Assembly (NCBI GenBank): GCA_015659035.1
Contig: DQNS01000056.1
Location: forward strand, 1-45,625
Source of the DNA: Acidobacteriota bacterium
GTDB lineage: Bacteria > Acidobacteriota > Vicinamibacteria > Vicinamibacterales > UBA8438
Reading direction: 5' to 3'
Length of the DNA: 45,625 bases
Positions 24,699 through 33,597 of the stretch are shown in pieces. Numbering within the stretch: the first letter of the stretch is position 1; each line of letters begins with the position of its first letter. The notes below the pieces were generated by a model. The model saw only the letters and a list, made by a program, of their open reading frames with translations. It did not search any database and had not been told where the DNA came from. The position numbers were made by a program, and so were the translations under genes.

Positions 24699-26005
24699 TC
24701 CGCGCCCATCCTGAGACCGACGTTCCCGATCAGGTAAGGCTGCAGACGACGCAACGTCCGTCGTGGCACATGGGCCTCGATCGAGACTCGCCCGCACTGT
24801 GTGACGTGAGCCAGCACTCGCCCCGACCGGTAGAGCTCGGTGATCCGGCGCCGGTCGGCCGCGCTGTCATCGTCGAACACCAGGGTGACACGCTCCACAT
24901 CGAGGGACAGCTGTGAGACCACCAGGTCGATCAGGGCGCCCTTCCCCTGCCCGGTCCGCGCCGACAGCTGCACGGCGTCGGGGTGCCGCCGCCACACTCG
25001 CGCGAGCTCGGAGGGATCCGCCGCATCGCACTTGTTGAGCACGTCCACCCGCGGCACCGCACCCGCCCCGATCTCCTCCAGTACGCGGCGGACGGCGGCG
25101 CTCTGACGGTCGATGGCCGGGCTGGTCACGTCGATCACGTGTACGAGCAGGTCGGCTCCGATTACCTCTTCCAGCGTGGCGCGGAACGCCGCCACGAGAT
25201 CGTGCGGCAACCGGTCGATAAAGCCGACCGTATCGGCAACCAGCAACCGCCGCGCGTCGGGCAGCTTCATCGGCCGCACCAGCGGGTCGAGCGTGGCAAA
25301 CACCGCGGCGGACGGCTGTGGCCCGCCGCGGGTCAACAGGTTGAACACGGTTGTCTTGCCCGCGTTCGTGTACCCCACGAGCGCCACCGTCGGCACCGAG
25401 ACCTTGTGCCGGCGCTCGCGCGCCTGCGTCCGGCGGCCCCGCACGATGTCGAGCGCGCGCCCCAGCGTCCCGATCCGCCGGCGAATCCGGCGGCGGTCGG
25501 TCTCGAGCTTTGTCTCGCCCGGTCCCCGGGTTCCGATACCGCCGCCGAGCCGCGACAAGGCCATGCCGGCGCCGACCAACCGGGGCAGCAGGTACTTGAG
25601 CTGCGCCAGCTCGACCTGCAACTTCCCCTCCCGCGTCCTGGCCCGCGAGGCGAAAATGTCGAGGATGAGCTGCGTTCGATCGAGCACCCGGCGGTCGAGC
25701 GTGCGTTCGAGGTTGCGCAGCTGCCCCGGGCTCAGCTCGTTGTTGAAGATCACGAGATCCGCCCCGGCCTCGTCGCACGCCAGCGCCAGCATCGCGACCT
25801 TGCCCCGACCAAGCAACAGCGCCGGGTCCGGCCGACGTCGCTCTTGCAACACCTGCAACACGACCGTCACGCCGGCAGCGGCCGCCAGACCGCGCAGTTC
25901 TTCGAGAGAGTGCTCGACATCGACCGGCCGATCGATGCCAAACGCGAGGCCAACAACAGCGGCGCACTCTCGCGCTGGGGATTCGAGAGACGGGCCGCCG
26001 TCCAT
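24695..26005 (-). CDS. hflX: Ribosome-splitting GTPase HflX
   Basis: A 436-residue HflX GTPase, which rescues stalled or heat-damaged ribosomes by splitting 70S. The N-terminal HflX domain contains NNELSPGQLRNLE, DRTQLILDIFA and the Gly-rich GGGIGTRGPGETKLETDRR. The G domain follows with GYTNAGKTT (G1, near 210), DTVGFIDRLPHDL (G3) and NKCD (G4). The ATG at 26005 overlaps the tsaC stop by 1 nt (TGATG). An in-frame extension to 26479 lies inside tsaC and is discarded. A C-terminal domain of about 80 residues completes the usual HflX length. Confidence 0.95.
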   Translation of the reverse strand: MDGGPSLESPARECAAVVGLAFGIDRPVDVEHSLEELRGLAAAAGVTVVLQVLQERRRPDPALLLGRGKVAMLALACDEAGADLVIFNNELSPGQLRNLERTLDRRVLDRTQLILDIFASRARTREGKLQVELAQLKYLLPRLVGAGMALSRLGGGIGTRGPGETKLETDRRRIRRRIGTLGRALDIVRGRRTQARERRHKVSVPTVALVGYTNAGKTTVFNLLTRGGPQPSAAVFATLDPLVRPMKLPDARRLLVADTVGFIDRLPHDLVAAFRATLEEVIGADLLVHVIDVTSPAIDRQSAAVRRVLEEIGAGAVPRVDVLNKCDAADPSELARVWRRHPDAVQLSARTGQGKGALIDLVVSQLSLDVERVTLVFDDDSAADRRRITELYRSGRVLAHVTQCGRVSIEAHVPRRTLRRLQPYLIGNVGLRMGAE

Positions 26006-26637
26006 CACGCGAGGGATTGTAGCACGCGGTTCCACGGGACTGCGCCGTCGCGGAGGAGGACGGGGTGCGCGCCGCGCGTGTCCACAATCGTCGACGCCTT
26101 GCCCGTCAATCGCCCTCTCTGTTCGAGGATGAGCCCGACCGCCGGGCCAAGTAGCGCGACCACATCCCGACCGGTGGCGCTTGGCGTGATTCCGGCGCGG
26201 TTCGCGCTCGTGGCGGTGATGGGATGGCCACCGAGGTCGGCCAGCCGGCGCGCGATGTCGCACCGCGGCACACGTACAGCCAGGGTGCCGTCGGTGGCGT
26301 GAACGGCTGGGACGAGCGCGGTCTCGGGGTCGAAGACGAGGGTGAGGGCACCTGGCCAGAACCGTCGAGCCAGCCGGCGTCCCATCGATGGGAGTGCCCC
26401 CAGACAGGACTCCACCTGTTGCAGGCTCGCCGCGATCAACAGCACACCGACACCGTGCGCGCGGCCCTTCAACCGACACAACCGGTCCACCGCGGCCGCC
26501 TGTCGCGGGTCAACTGCGAGCCCGTAGAGGGTGTCGGTGGGATACGCCACGATCCCACCGCTGGCCAGTACGTCGACCGCCGCAGCCAGTGTCGCGGTGT
26601 CCGGGTTGTCGCCGATGAGCACCCGCTGGACTTTCAT
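26005..26637 (-). CDS. L-threonylcarbamoyladenylate synthase (Sua5/YrdC/TsaC)
   Basis: Catalyses formation of threonylcarbamoyl-AMP from threonine, bicarbonate and ATP, the first step of t6A37 tRNA modification. The 210-residue single-domain protein carries GGIVAYPTDTLYGLAVD, KGRAHGVGV, FWPGALTLVF, TLAVRVPR and ITATSANRAG, which together are the YrdC signature. The canonical KR(P) of the Lys-Gly-Arg loop is present as KGR. No Sua5 C-terminal domain is present. The ATG at 26637 is preferred; the preceding GTG (26640) is also in frame. Inverted-repeat element C begins 6 nt upstream, so it may occupy the native promoter or leader. Confidence 0.92.
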   Translation of the reverse strand: MKVQRVLIGDNPDTATLAAAVDVLASGGIVAYPTDTLYGLAVDPRQAAAVDRLCRLKGRAHGVGVLLIAASLQQVESCLGALPSMGRRLARRFWPGALTLVFDPETALVPAVHATDGTLAVRVPRCDIARRLADLGGHPITATSANRAGITPSATGRDVVALLGPAVGLILEQRGRLTGKASTIVDTRGAHPVLLRDGAVPWNRVLQSLA

Positions 26638-26643
26638 CACGGA

Positions 26644-26807
26644 CTAGTGTCCTGTCCGAGAAATACGCGACACAAATTCCCTGGCGCGGCGCCCGGCCGG
26701 CCAGGTGCGACGAAGGAGCAAATTGGGCATTTGTGACCGAGGCGCAACGCCGCCAGGCGGGATGCCCCGCCTGGAATATTTCGCGTGTTTCTCGGACAGG
26801 ACACTAG
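26644..26807 (+). mobile_element. 164-bp inverted-repeat element (copy C, best preserved)
   Basis: The left arm CTAGTGTCCTGTCCGAGAAA plus TACGCG and the right arm, read backwards, agree at 25 of 26 positions. The core has CCTGGCGCGGCGCCCGG, GGCCAGGTGCGACGAAGGA, an apical stem CAAAT/ATTTG at 26719-26733, then GACCGAGGCGCAACGCC and GCCAGGCGGGATGCCCCG. The element fills the gap between the secreted protein gene (stop at 26819) and tsaC (start at 26637). No coding potential was seen; the overlapping open frame is a chance one. Confidence 0.85.
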
Positions 26808-26818
26808 AGGCAGAGCCG

Positions 26819-28462
26819 TTATTCGACGAAGAGCGGGGTCACGACGCTGGTCGGGATGGCTGGGCTGTTCCTGTCGGCGAAGACAAAGACGTCGACCTCA
26901 TACGCGCCGGCCTGATCGCTCGTGAACCGGAGCGGTACGGAGAACCGGCCACCCCGCACCGTCGTCAGGACCGTCATCGCGTCCCAGGGTGCGTCGCCGT
27001 ATCGCGTCGCCCGGAGAATCAGGAACTGATAACGGCCCGGTAGGAGATCGGTATCGATACTCCCCCGCAGCGTGTGTGAAACCCCCGCTGCGACGCGGCT
27101 CGGCACCGGGGCGTCGAACACGAGACCTCGCCAGTCACGCGGCCCGAACGGCGCGTCACCGACCGCCAACGTCTGGGTGATCTTCGGGGTGCCCGCGTCG
27201 GCGCGGGTATCGATGTCCGTCCGCAGCGTGACACGGTTCCCGGTCGCTTCGGCAAACGACCTATACCCATCGTAGGACCGCGTGCCCGTGGCGGCCGCCG
27301 CACGCTGGGCGTAGAAGTTGTAGTAGTCCATCTCCATCTGGGAGATGAGCTCGTCAGACACGACGACGAACGCCTGGCGCCACTCTGTGAATGACGGCCC
27401 GCGCCGGGAACCCAACGCCGCCATGATCTGGTTGATGTTCACCGTGTGCTGCGCGCCCGTCACCGGCGTGCCGACCGCGGGCGCCCGCGCCCTGTCCCGG
27501 CTGAACTGCGCCTGGTCGGCGAACACGGTGACATCGGGAACCACCGCCGGCTCGAGAAACCCCATGCGATACAGCTGCAGCGGGTGAAACGTGACCGGCG
27601 CCTTCGTCCGCGCGATTCGATACGTGTCGTTCGCGCCCACGACAGCCGGCGGGATACGCTCGACCTCGCGCGTGCCCTTGAGGACGGCGCCGATCAGCGT
27701 CGCCCCGCCACCCAGCAACGGCGTATGGCGCGCCGGCTGGCGCCCCGCCGCCGCCACACCCGCGATCCCCGCCAGGTTGGTCTCGTCCCCCCAGTGATGG
27801 GCGATCTGGTGCACGGTCGTCTCATGCTGACCGGCGAATCCCGCCGCATAGAGCTGGACCGACCGTAGCGTCCGGCTTCCGTAGGCCGCCTGTTTGTCAA
27901 CCAGCGCCGCCCCGATACCCTTCACGTCGTTCTTCACATTGATGTTGAACGCCGCATACGAGGCAAACGGCGATCGCCGCGGGATGAACGAGAGCGTGTG
28001 ATAGGTGTCGGCGAAGTACTGGTAGAACACCTGGGCCGTCTTCTCGAACTCGAACGCCCGCGCGCCGTTCAGGACCTGCGTGTCGCCGAAACCGGGCACC
28101 ACGATGTTCACGACGTGGCTGGCATACTGGGCAACCGGCACGGACTCCTCCGTCGGTGTGACCGCCGGCACGTCACCCACCACCTCCGCCACGACGCGGA
28201 TGGTCCCGGTCTCGGTCGGTGTCAGGATGCGCGGGAACTGCTCGTAGGCGAGCGGCATGTTGTCCAACAGCGGCGACACCGCCCGGGCGCCTCGGAACCG
28301 GGCAAGCCGGATCGGCGCACCACAGGCGAACCCCGGCCGCGGGACCGCCGTCGGCAGCGACCCCGCCGCCGGCACCCCCCGCTGTCCCGAGCTCGACACG
28401 GCGCCGCAGAGCGTCAGCACCGCGACCGTCACGAGCATCCACTCGCGTCGCACTCTAGACAT
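26819..28462 (-). CDS. Large secreted protein with degenerate metalloprotease motif (HQxxH)
   Basis: A 547-residue protein of unrecognised family. A signal-peptide-like N-terminus (VTVAVLTLCGAVSS) predicts export. Around 213-224 the sequence GQHETTVHQIAHHWGDE resembles zinc-protease helices of the form HExxHxW(G)D, but the catalytic Glu position holds Gln (Q219). A C-terminal beta-rich region, about 420-547, resembles an immunoglobulin-like or pre-peptidase C-terminal-type domain (GRYQFLILRATRYGD, GAYEVDVFVFADR). It may be a pseudo-enzyme or a binding protein derived from a protease. The ATG at 28462 lies inside a perfect 13-bp inverted repeat shared with the end of glpX. Alternative functions cannot be excluded. 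Confidence 0.7.
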   Translation of the reverse strand: MSRVRREWMLVTVAVLTLCGAVSSSGQRGVPAAGSLPTAVPRPGFACGAPIRLARFRGARAVSPLLDNMPLAYEQFPRILTPTETGTIRVVAEVVGDVPAVTPTEESVPVAQYASHVVNIVVPGFGDTQVLNGARAFEFEKTAQVFYQYFADTYHTLSFIPRRSPFASYAAFNINVKNDVKGIGAALVDKQAAYGSRTLRSVQLYAAGFAGQHETTVHQIAHHWGDETNLAGIAGVAAAGRQPARHTPLLGGGATLIGAVLKGTREVERIPPAVVGANDTYRIARTKAPVTFHPLQLYRMGFLEPAVVPDVTVFADQAQFSRDRARAPAVGTPVTGAQHTVNINQIMAALGSRRGPSFTEWRQAFVVVSDELISQMEMDYYNFYAQRAAAATGTRSYDGYRSFAEATGNRVTLRTDIDTRADAGTPKITQTLAVGDAPFGPRDWRGLVFDAPVPSRVAAGVSHTLRGSIDTDLLPGRYQFLILRATRYGDAPWDAMTVLTTVRGGRFSVPLRFTSDQAGAYEVDVFVFADRNSPAIPTSVVTPLFVE

Positions 28463-28524
28463 CTCCTAAGGTCGAAGTTGTAACGCGTGAGGCAAAGTTC
28501 TCATGACAGGCGGAGATGTCTAGA
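28454..28524. repeat. 71-bp element with perfect 13-bp terminal inverted repeats
   Basis: TCTAGACATCTCC (28454-28466) and GGAGATGTCTAGA (28512-28524) are perfect inverted repeats that fill the glpX/secreted-protein gap. They contain the start codon of the downstream gene (28460-28462) and the stop codon of glpX (28520-28522). The interior carries GCAAAGTTCTCATGACA, which resembles the possible insertion-sequence end near 6193. The CTAG termini recall the 164-bp element family, but the core is different. Confidence 0.55.
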
Positions 28525-29536
28525 ATTGAATCTTGACGTTCGAACCTTCCCGCAGACGTAGGGTGTCGATAAACTGGATGCGCCGCGGGGTGGTCTGCAT
28601 GACCAGGGAGCTGGTGCGCACGCCGTCCCCGAAGAAGCGAACTCCTTTCATCAGCGTGCCGTCGGTCACCCCGGTCGCCGCAAACACGAGCTGCGTGCCG
28701 CTGGCCAGATCGGTCGAGCGATAGACCCGGTTCATGTCGGTGATGCCCATCGCGCGGCACCGCTCCTCCTTCTCTGGCGTGTCAACGACGAGTCGCGCCA
28801 GGATCTCTCCGTTCAGACACCGCATTGCTGCCGCCACCAGCACCCCTTCGGGAGCACCGCCGGTCCCGATAACGGCGTGCACCCCGCTGCCCCGCACCGC
28901 GGCGGAGATGCCGGCCGAGAGATCACCATCGCCGATCAACTGGATCCGAGCACCCGTCTCCCGGATCTCCGCGATCAGCCGCTCGTGCCGGCTGCGGTCG
29001 AGCACGACCACGACCAGATCCTGAACCCGCCGCCCGAGGCACTCCGCAATTGCTCCCAGGTTGTCTGCCACCGAGGCGTCCAGGCTCACGGCGTGCTTGG
29101 AGCTTGGTCCGACGACGATCTTTTCCATGTAGAGATCCGGGGCGTGCAAGAGACCACCTCGCTCGGCTGCAGCGAGCACCGCGATCGCATTCGGGGAGCC
29201 GGTCGCGCACAGGTTGGTTCCCTCGAGGGGGTCGACGGCGATATCGATTTCCACCAGCGGTCCCACTTTCCCACCCGATGCCGCATGCGCCAGGCCAACC
29301 CGTTCGCCGATATAGAGCATCGGGGCCTCGTCACGCTCCCCCTCTCCAATCACGACCCGGCCGTCGATCGGCACCTTGTCCAGCGTCTCGCGCATCGCTT
29401 CGACCGCCACCTGGTCCGAGCCGTGCCGATCCCCCTGTCCCATCGTGCGCGCGCAGGCGATGGCCGCCCGCTCCACCACCTCCAGGAACGCCGAGCTTAG
29501 ATCCGAACCAGTCTTTTTCCCGTTGCTATCACTCAT
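28520..29536 (-). CDS. glpX: Class II fructose-1,6-bisphosphatase
   Basis: Hydrolyses fructose-1,6-bisphosphate in gluconeogenesis (or the related sedoheptulose reaction). The 338-residue protein has the GlpX signatures [44 protein letters not shown] and [17 protein letters not shown]. These include the metal-binding DPLEGT segment. The ATG at 29536 is preferred to the upstream in-frame start at 29614, since a GAGGTGA ribosome-binding site lies about 8 nt before it and the upstream codons overlap the SAM hydroxide adenosyltransferase gene. Gene order suggests co-transcription with that gene. Confidence 0.94.
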   Translation of the reverse strand: MSDSNGKKTGSDLSSAFLEVVERAAIACARTMGQGDRHGSDQVAVEAMRETLDKVPIDGRVVIGEGERDEAPMLYIGERVGLAHAASGGKVGPLVEIDIAVDPLEGTNLCATGSPNAIAVLAAAERGGLLHAPDLYMEKIVVGPSSKHAVSLDASVADNLGAIAECLGRRVQDLVVVVLDRSRHERLIAEIRETGARIQLIGDGDLSAGISAAVRGSGVHAVIGTGGAPEGVLVAAAMRCLNGEILARLVVDTPEKEERCRAMGITDMNRVYRSTDLASGTQLVFAATGVTDGTLMKGVRFFGDGVRTSSLVMQTTPRRIQFIDTLRLREGSNVKIQF

Positions 29537-29555
29537 ACAGATGTCTTCACCTCTG

Positions 29556-30347
29556 CTATCGCCGTGTGACCCGGACCGGCGCCCCGTAGTCGATTCCGAG
29601 ACGCTCCATCGCACTGGCGGCGTTGGCGGCTATCTCCAGGTGATCGGTGCTTCCGAACAGCGCACAGATCTCGTCAACCCCGATGTCGGCGAACGTCTCC
29701 ACCAGCCGCCCAACCGAGTGGCCTCCTACCTCGATCTCGATCTCGCCGCCCGACGCCAGGCGGTCGAACGCCGTGCGGCCGATGTTCGTCACGAGGTTGC
29801 CGAACCGGTCAATGCGCAGCACCCTGCCGTCGATACCCTCGTCGCTGACCTGAATGACCGGGATGTCGATCGACCGGTAGTCGCTCACCGATCGGCCCAG
29901 CGCCGACAACTGAATCCCCTTCGCAAGCCAGGCCGCCGCCGGCGCAAATCGATCTCGTCCCTCGAAGGTACGACTGACGGTAGGTCTCGCGTACCGACGC
30001 TCGCTCAGCTCGACCACACGTGTGGGTGGCATCTGCTGGAAGACGGCCGTCAAGACGCCGTTGTCCGGCGCCACGAACCGATAGTCCCCCGTGTCGGCCG
30101 CCAGCCCCCGGCGGGCCGAGCCGACCCCTGGATCGACCACCACCAGAAAGACACAGCCTCTCGGAAAGAACGGGCAGGCGGCCGCCAGCTCGAGCGCGGC
30201 GAACTGCAGGTCGTGGGGCGGGACGTCGTGCGATATGTCGACCAGCGTCGCGTCGGGACAGATCCCCAGGATCACGCCCTTCATCGTGCCGGCGTAGTGA
30301 TCGCGGCTACCAAAATCGCTGAGCAACGCAATAATTGGACGAGCCAT
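29556..30347 (-). CDS. SAM hydroxide adenosyltransferase (DUF62 family) with altered His motif
   Basis: A 263-residue member of the fluorinase/chlorinase-related DUF62 family, whose usual reaction is SAM plus water (hydroxide) giving adenosine and methionine. [13 protein letters not shown] at 9-21 and [12 protein letters not shown] at 70-81 are typical. The next motif usually reads TFHGRD, but here it is TFEGRD with Glu at residue 129 (codon GAG, plus-strand positions 29961-29963). In the family an Asp-Arg-His triad is considered catalytic; Asp72 and an Arg at 79-80 remain, but the His is missing. [12 protein letters not shown] in the C-terminal domain is intact. The substitution could alter or abolish the activity. 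Confidence 0.88.
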   Translation of the reverse strand: MARPIIALLSDFGSRDHYAGTMKGVILGICPDATLVDISHDVPPHDLQFAALELAAACPFFPRGCVFLVVVDPGVGSARRGLAADTGDYRFVAPDNGVLTAVFQQMPPTRVVELSERRYARPTVSRTFEGRDRFAPAAAWLAKGIQLSALGRSVSDYRSIDIPVIQVSDEGIDGRVLRIDRFGNLVTNIGRTAFDRLASGGEIEIEVGGHSVGRLVETFADIGVDEICALFGSTDHLEIAANAASAMERLGIDYGAPVRVTRR

Positions 30348-30447
30348 GTTTTCTGGGGGGACGCGGACCGATTATCCGAGCGCCCCGATGGTGTCACCAC
30401 GAGTGTGGGACAGTGCTGTGCGGGCCGATACGCCGAGCCTGTTGCCG

Positions 30448-30984
30448 CTAGCGGCCGGCGGTGGCCGATGCGGGCGCCTTGGCCGCCGCCGTGGCCTGCG
30501 GTTGCGTCTGGTCCTGCGGCTTGGCCGCGGAGCCGGGCTTCTCTTCGCCCTTCGGCCTCACGCCACGCTGCATGTCGATCTTGCCGCGGAACCGGGCGCC
30601 TTCGGCGATGGCGACCCGGGGCGCGAGGATGTCCCCCTCCACCGCGCCGGTGTCGCGAATCCACACCTTGTCGCTGGCCTTGATGTTGCCCACGACCTCA
30701 CCCAGCACCACGACGACTTTCGCGAATATCTGTGCCCTGATGCGACCGTGCGGCCCGACGGTGAGAACGTGCTGCTCGAGCTCGATCCGGCCTTCGACCT
30801 GCCCCTCGACGGTCAGGTCCTCACTGCCGCTGAGTTCGCCCTTGATCAAGACCGACTTGCCGATGTTCACGACGTCGCGGTCGCCCGCTCGACCCGCCGC
30901 GCGCACACCGCCCACGCCGGTGGCGGTGATGTCGGCCGCCGGGGCCGGGTTCACCGGTTTGACCGCCTCTTCCCGCTTCCACAT
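30448..30984 (-). CDS. Bactofilin (polymer-forming cytoskeletal protein)
   Basis: A 178-residue bactofilin, a bacterial cytoskeletal protein that polymerises without nucleotide. The central beta-helix domain, about 40-140, begins VNIGKSVLIKGELSGSEDL and VEGQVEGRIEL, then VTVGPHGRIRAQI and VVGNIKAS. The flanking N- and C-terminal regions are disordered, and the C-terminus is an Ala/Pro/Gln/Lys-rich tail (about 35 residues). The ATG at 30984 (MWKREEAVKP) is chosen over 31086, because upstream residues lack conservation-like character. It is the first gene of the minus run; its promoter is presumably in 30985-31286. Confidence 0.9.
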   Translation of the reverse strand: MWKREEAVKPVNPAPAADITATGVGGVRAAGRAGDRDVVNIGKSVLIKGELSGSEDLTVEGQVEGRIELEQHVLTVGPHGRIRAQIFAKVVVVLGEVVGNIKASDKVWIRDTGAVEGDILAPRVAIAEGARFRGKIDMQRGVRPKGEEKPGSAAKPQDQTQPQATAAAKAPASATAGR

Positions 30985-31286
30985 GACCGCATCTCCACCC
31001 ACATGGTCGATCGGGCTGCGTCCCGTTCTCACGCTCGACCATGCCGCTGGCCGCACTCGAGCGGCGAGAATGTACGGATCCGTCACATTCGCCGCCAGGG
31101 CGCTCTGACCAACGCCGTCTAGCGAAGCGGAGCCCGCGCGTTCGAGGGCGGAGCTTCGCGAGATGAGGGCACAGTATACGAAAGCCTCCAGAGCGTGTCC
31201 ACCGGCCGTTCCGGCCCGTTTTCTCAGCGGCTCACGCTGCCCCGCGCCCGCAACCGCTCCCCGGGTGCACTAAGATCAAGACGACG
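30985..31286. other. Divergent intergenic region with inverted repeat
   Basis: About 300 bp between bactofilin and the cysteine desulfurase. No gene is supported. An inverted repeat, GCGAAGC (31122-31128) with GCTTCGC (31153-31159) and inner GCCC/GGGC, could be an operator or a transcript hairpin. No strong promoter match was found on either strand. Confidence 0.6.
31122..31159. repeat. Inverted repeat in bactofilin/desulfurase gap
   Basis: GCGAAGC at 31122-31128 and GCTTCGC at 31153-31159 form a perfect 7-bp outer stem, with GCCC and GGGC continuing it inside with bulges. It could be a regulator-binding site or a hairpin; there is nothing to decide between these. Confidence 0.4.
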
Positions 31287-32465
31287 ATGCGGATTTATCT
31301 CGACCACAACGCGACAACACCGGTCGCCCCAGAGGTGGCCGACGCCATGGCCACGGCGCTGCGCACCACCTTCGGCAACCCGTCGAGCCTGCATCGGCAC
31401 GGACAAGAGGCCAAAACCGCCCTCGACGAGGCCCGGACGGCGGTCGCCCGGCTCCTGGGCGCGGCGCCGACCGAGATCGTGTTCACGTCCGGGGGCTCCG
31501 AGTCGGACAACCTGGCGATTCGCGGCGCCGCCGTGGCGCTCGCCGGCGGCAAGCGTCGCCATCTGGTGGCGAGCGCGATCGAGCACGAGGCGGTGCTGCA
31601 GACCCTGAAGGCGCTGTCAAAGCAGGGCTGGACCACCACGCTCGTGCGGGTCGACGCCAGCGGGGTCGTGACACCCGAGCAACTTGCCGAGGCGATCACG
31701 GACCAGACCGCGCTCGTGTCTGTCATGCACGCCAATAACGAGATCGGCACCATTCAGCCGATCGCGGACCTGGCGCGGCTGGCGCACGCTCGAGGCGCCG
31801 TCTTCCACACCGACGCGGTCCAGTCGGTCGGCAAGCTGCCGGTCGATGTGCGCGCACTCGACATCGACCTGCTCTCGCTCTCGGCCCACAAGCTCAACGG
31901 CCCCAAGGGCGTCGGGGCGCTCTGGGTGCGCCGCGGTACTCGGCTCACATCGCAGACGACCGGTGGCAAGCAGGAGCGGAATCGCCGCGCCGGCACCGAA
32001 AACGTGCCCGCCATCGTCGGTCTTGGAGCCGCGGCGCGGCGGGCCCTCGACAAGGGCTCGGCGGAGACGGACCGCGTGGCGGCGCTCCGCGATCGGCTCG
32101 AACGCGGCATCCTGGCCGGCGTCCCCGGCACGGTGGTCAACGGTGACCCGGCGCGGCGTGTCCCCAATACCTGCAATATCAGCTTCGACCGGGTCGAAGC
32201 CGAATCGCTCCTCATCGCACTCGACCTCGACGACGTCGCCGTGTCGACCGGCTCCGCCTGTTCCTCCGGCACCCTCGAGCCGTCTCATGTCCTTCGCGCG
32301 ATGGGGTTTTCGCCGCACCGAACTCAGAACTCGATCCGGTTCAGCCTGGGTCTCGGCAACACCGCTGACGAGGTGGACCGCGTGGTCGCGGTGCTGCCCG
32401 GCATCGTCGACCGGCTGCGGGCGCTGACCCGCCGCGGGCCTCGCCCGGCCGCCCCCGGCAGGTGA
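31287..32465 (+). CDS. Cysteine desulfurase (IscS/NifS family)
   Basis: A pyridoxal-phosphate enzyme that releases sulfur from cysteine as a protein persulfide. The 392 residues contain the expected N-terminal YLDHNATTP (4-12), [11 protein letters not shown] (148-158) and the PLP lysine K202 in [12 protein letters not shown]. The catalytic Cys325 lies in [16 protein letters not shown], a short active-site loop of the NifS/IscS group. The downstream gene, mnmA, overlaps or lies within 9 nt. Their joint transcription suggests sulfur delivery to tRNA thiolation rather than a dedicated ISC operon; no iscU or iscA is in view. The C-terminal tail is Arg/Pro-rich and unremarkable. Confidence 0.93.
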   Translation: MRIYLDHNATTPVAPEVADAMATALRTTFGNPSSLHRHGQEAKTALDEARTAVARLLGAAPTEIVFTSGGSESDNLAIRGAAVALAGGKRRHLVASAIEHEAVLQTLKALSKQGWTTTLVRVDASGVVTPEQLAEAITDQTALVSVMHANNEIGTIQPIADLARLAHARGAVFHTDAVQSVGKLPVDVRALDIDLLSLSAHKLNGPKGVGALWVRRGTRLTSQTTGGKQERNRRAGTENVPAIVGLGAAARRALDKGSAETDRVAALRDRLERGILAGVPGTVVNGDPARRVPNTCNISFDRVEAESLLIALDLDDVAVSTGSACSSGTLEPSHVLRAMGFSPHRTQNSIRFSLGLGNTADEVDRVVAVLPGIVDRLRALTRRGPRPAAPGR

Positions 32466-32470
32466 ACACG

Positions 32471-33535
32471 ATGCGTGTCGTGGTCGCCATGTCGGGAGGC
32501 GTCGACTCGTCGGTCGCCGCGGCACAACTGGTCGAGGAGGGCCACGACGTCATCGGGCTCTCGATGCAGCTCTACGACCAGCAGGCGGGCGAACGACAGT
32601 TCGGCGGATGCTGCTCACTCGATGACCTGCACGATGCGCGACGCACGGCCGCCACGCTCGGCATCCCGCACTACATGATGAACTTCGAGCGGCAGTTCGA
32701 TGCCGCGGTCGTCTCGCCGTTCGTCCGGGCGTATGCCGCCGGTCGCACCCCGATCCCCTGTGTACAGTGCAACGGCGAGCTAAAGTTCGCGCAACTGCTG
32801 GACCGCGCCGCCGCCTTCGGCGCCGACGCCGTGGCGACCGGCCACTACGCGCGTCTCGACCGCGACACCGACCCGGACCGGATCCTGCTGCGTCGTGGAC
32901 TCGACCCCGGCAAGGACCAGTCGTATTTCCTGTTCACGCTGACCCAGGCGCAGCTGGCCCGGGCGCTCTTTCCGGTGGGGCACCTGCACAAGGATGAGGT
33001 ACGCGCCTACGCCCGCGCACGCGGCCTCGCCGTCGCCGACAAACCCGACAGCCAGGAGCTGTGCTTTGTCGCGGATGGGAACACGGCCCGTTTCGTGGAG
33101 GAGCGGCTACCGGCGCGTGCCCGTGCCGGGCCGATTCGAGACCAACAGGGACGACAGGTCGGCGACCACGCCGGTATTCACCGCTTCACGGTCGGCCAGC
33201 GAAAGGGTCTGGGCCTCTCGACCAGCGTCCCACTCTACGTCCTGTCGATCGACGCCGCGCAGAATGCGCTCACCGTCGGTCCCCGGCCCGCGCTAGACCG
33301 GACCCGGTTGACCGCGTCGTCGGTCAACTGGATTGCCGGCGCCCCACCGTGCTCGCCGTGCCCGGTCACCGCTCGCATCCGCCACCGGCATCCCGATGCT
33401 CCGGCCACCGTGGAGCCGCTTCCTGACAACCGGGCGGCGGTGGTCTTCGAGACGCCGCAATCCGCGGTCGCGCCCGGTCAGGCGGTTGTCTTCTACAACG
33501 GCGACACCGTGCTCGGCGGCGGCTGGATTGATTGA
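32471..33535 (+). CDS. mnmA: tRNA-specific 2-thiouridylase MnmA
   Basis: Installs sulfur at position 2 of the wobble uridine of tRNA-Lys, Glu and Gln; two such tRNAs, tRNA-Lys(TTT) and tRNA-Glu(TTC), occur later in this window. The 354-residue protein has the PP-loop SGGVDSS at 8-14. The catalytic nucleophile Cys100 is in [10 protein letters not shown], a variant with Cys where E. coli has Asp at that site, and Cys198 is in SQELCF. The GTG at 32462 overlaps the desulfurase stop and would also be in frame; the ATG at 32471 better fits [14 protein letters not shown]. It follows the cysteine desulfurase, its likely sulfur source. Copy R5 of the gene-end hairpin lies just after the stop. Confidence 0.95.
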   Translation: MRVVVAMSGGVDSSVAAAQLVEEGHDVIGLSMQLYDQQAGERQFGGCCSLDDLHDARRTAATLGIPHYMMNFERQFDAAVVSPFVRAYAAGRTPIPCVQCNGELKFAQLLDRAAAFGADAVATGHYARLDRDTDPDRILLRRGLDPGKDQSYFLFTLTQAQLARALFPVGHLHKDEVRAYARARGLAVADKPDSQELCFVADGNTARFVEERLPARARAGPIRDQQGRQVGDHAGIHRFTVGQRKGLGLSTSVPLYVLSIDAAQNALTVGPRPALDRTRLTASSVNWIAGAPPCSPCPVTARIRHRHPDAPATVEPLPDNRAAVVFETPQSAVAPGQAVVFYNGDTVLGGGWID

Positions 33536-33546
33536 CGGATGCTCTC

Positions 33547-33597
33547 AAGGAGACAGGAGGCAGGAGGGGGCTGCAGGGCTTCGCCAGCTTCTGGTTC
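33547..33597 (-). repeat. Gene-end hairpin repeat with CT-rich tail (copy R5)
   Basis: Read on the minus strand it starts CCAGAAGCTGGCGAAGCCC and ends in a tract of CTCCTGCCTCCTGTCTCC, in the same plan as R4. It lies in the mnmA/trxB convergent gap. In 33680-33750 a further CT-rich string (TCTTCTGTTTTCTGTCTCC) may be a weak extra copy. Confidence 0.6.

Noticed and set aside
26705-27043. Plus-strand open frame running out of element C
   Set aside because: It begins inside a mobile repeat and is antisense to the secreted-protein gene.
30348-30447. Possible small gene or terminator between bactofilin and the adenosyltransferase
   Set aside because: No open frame with a start signal and no convincing stem-loop with a T-run was seen.
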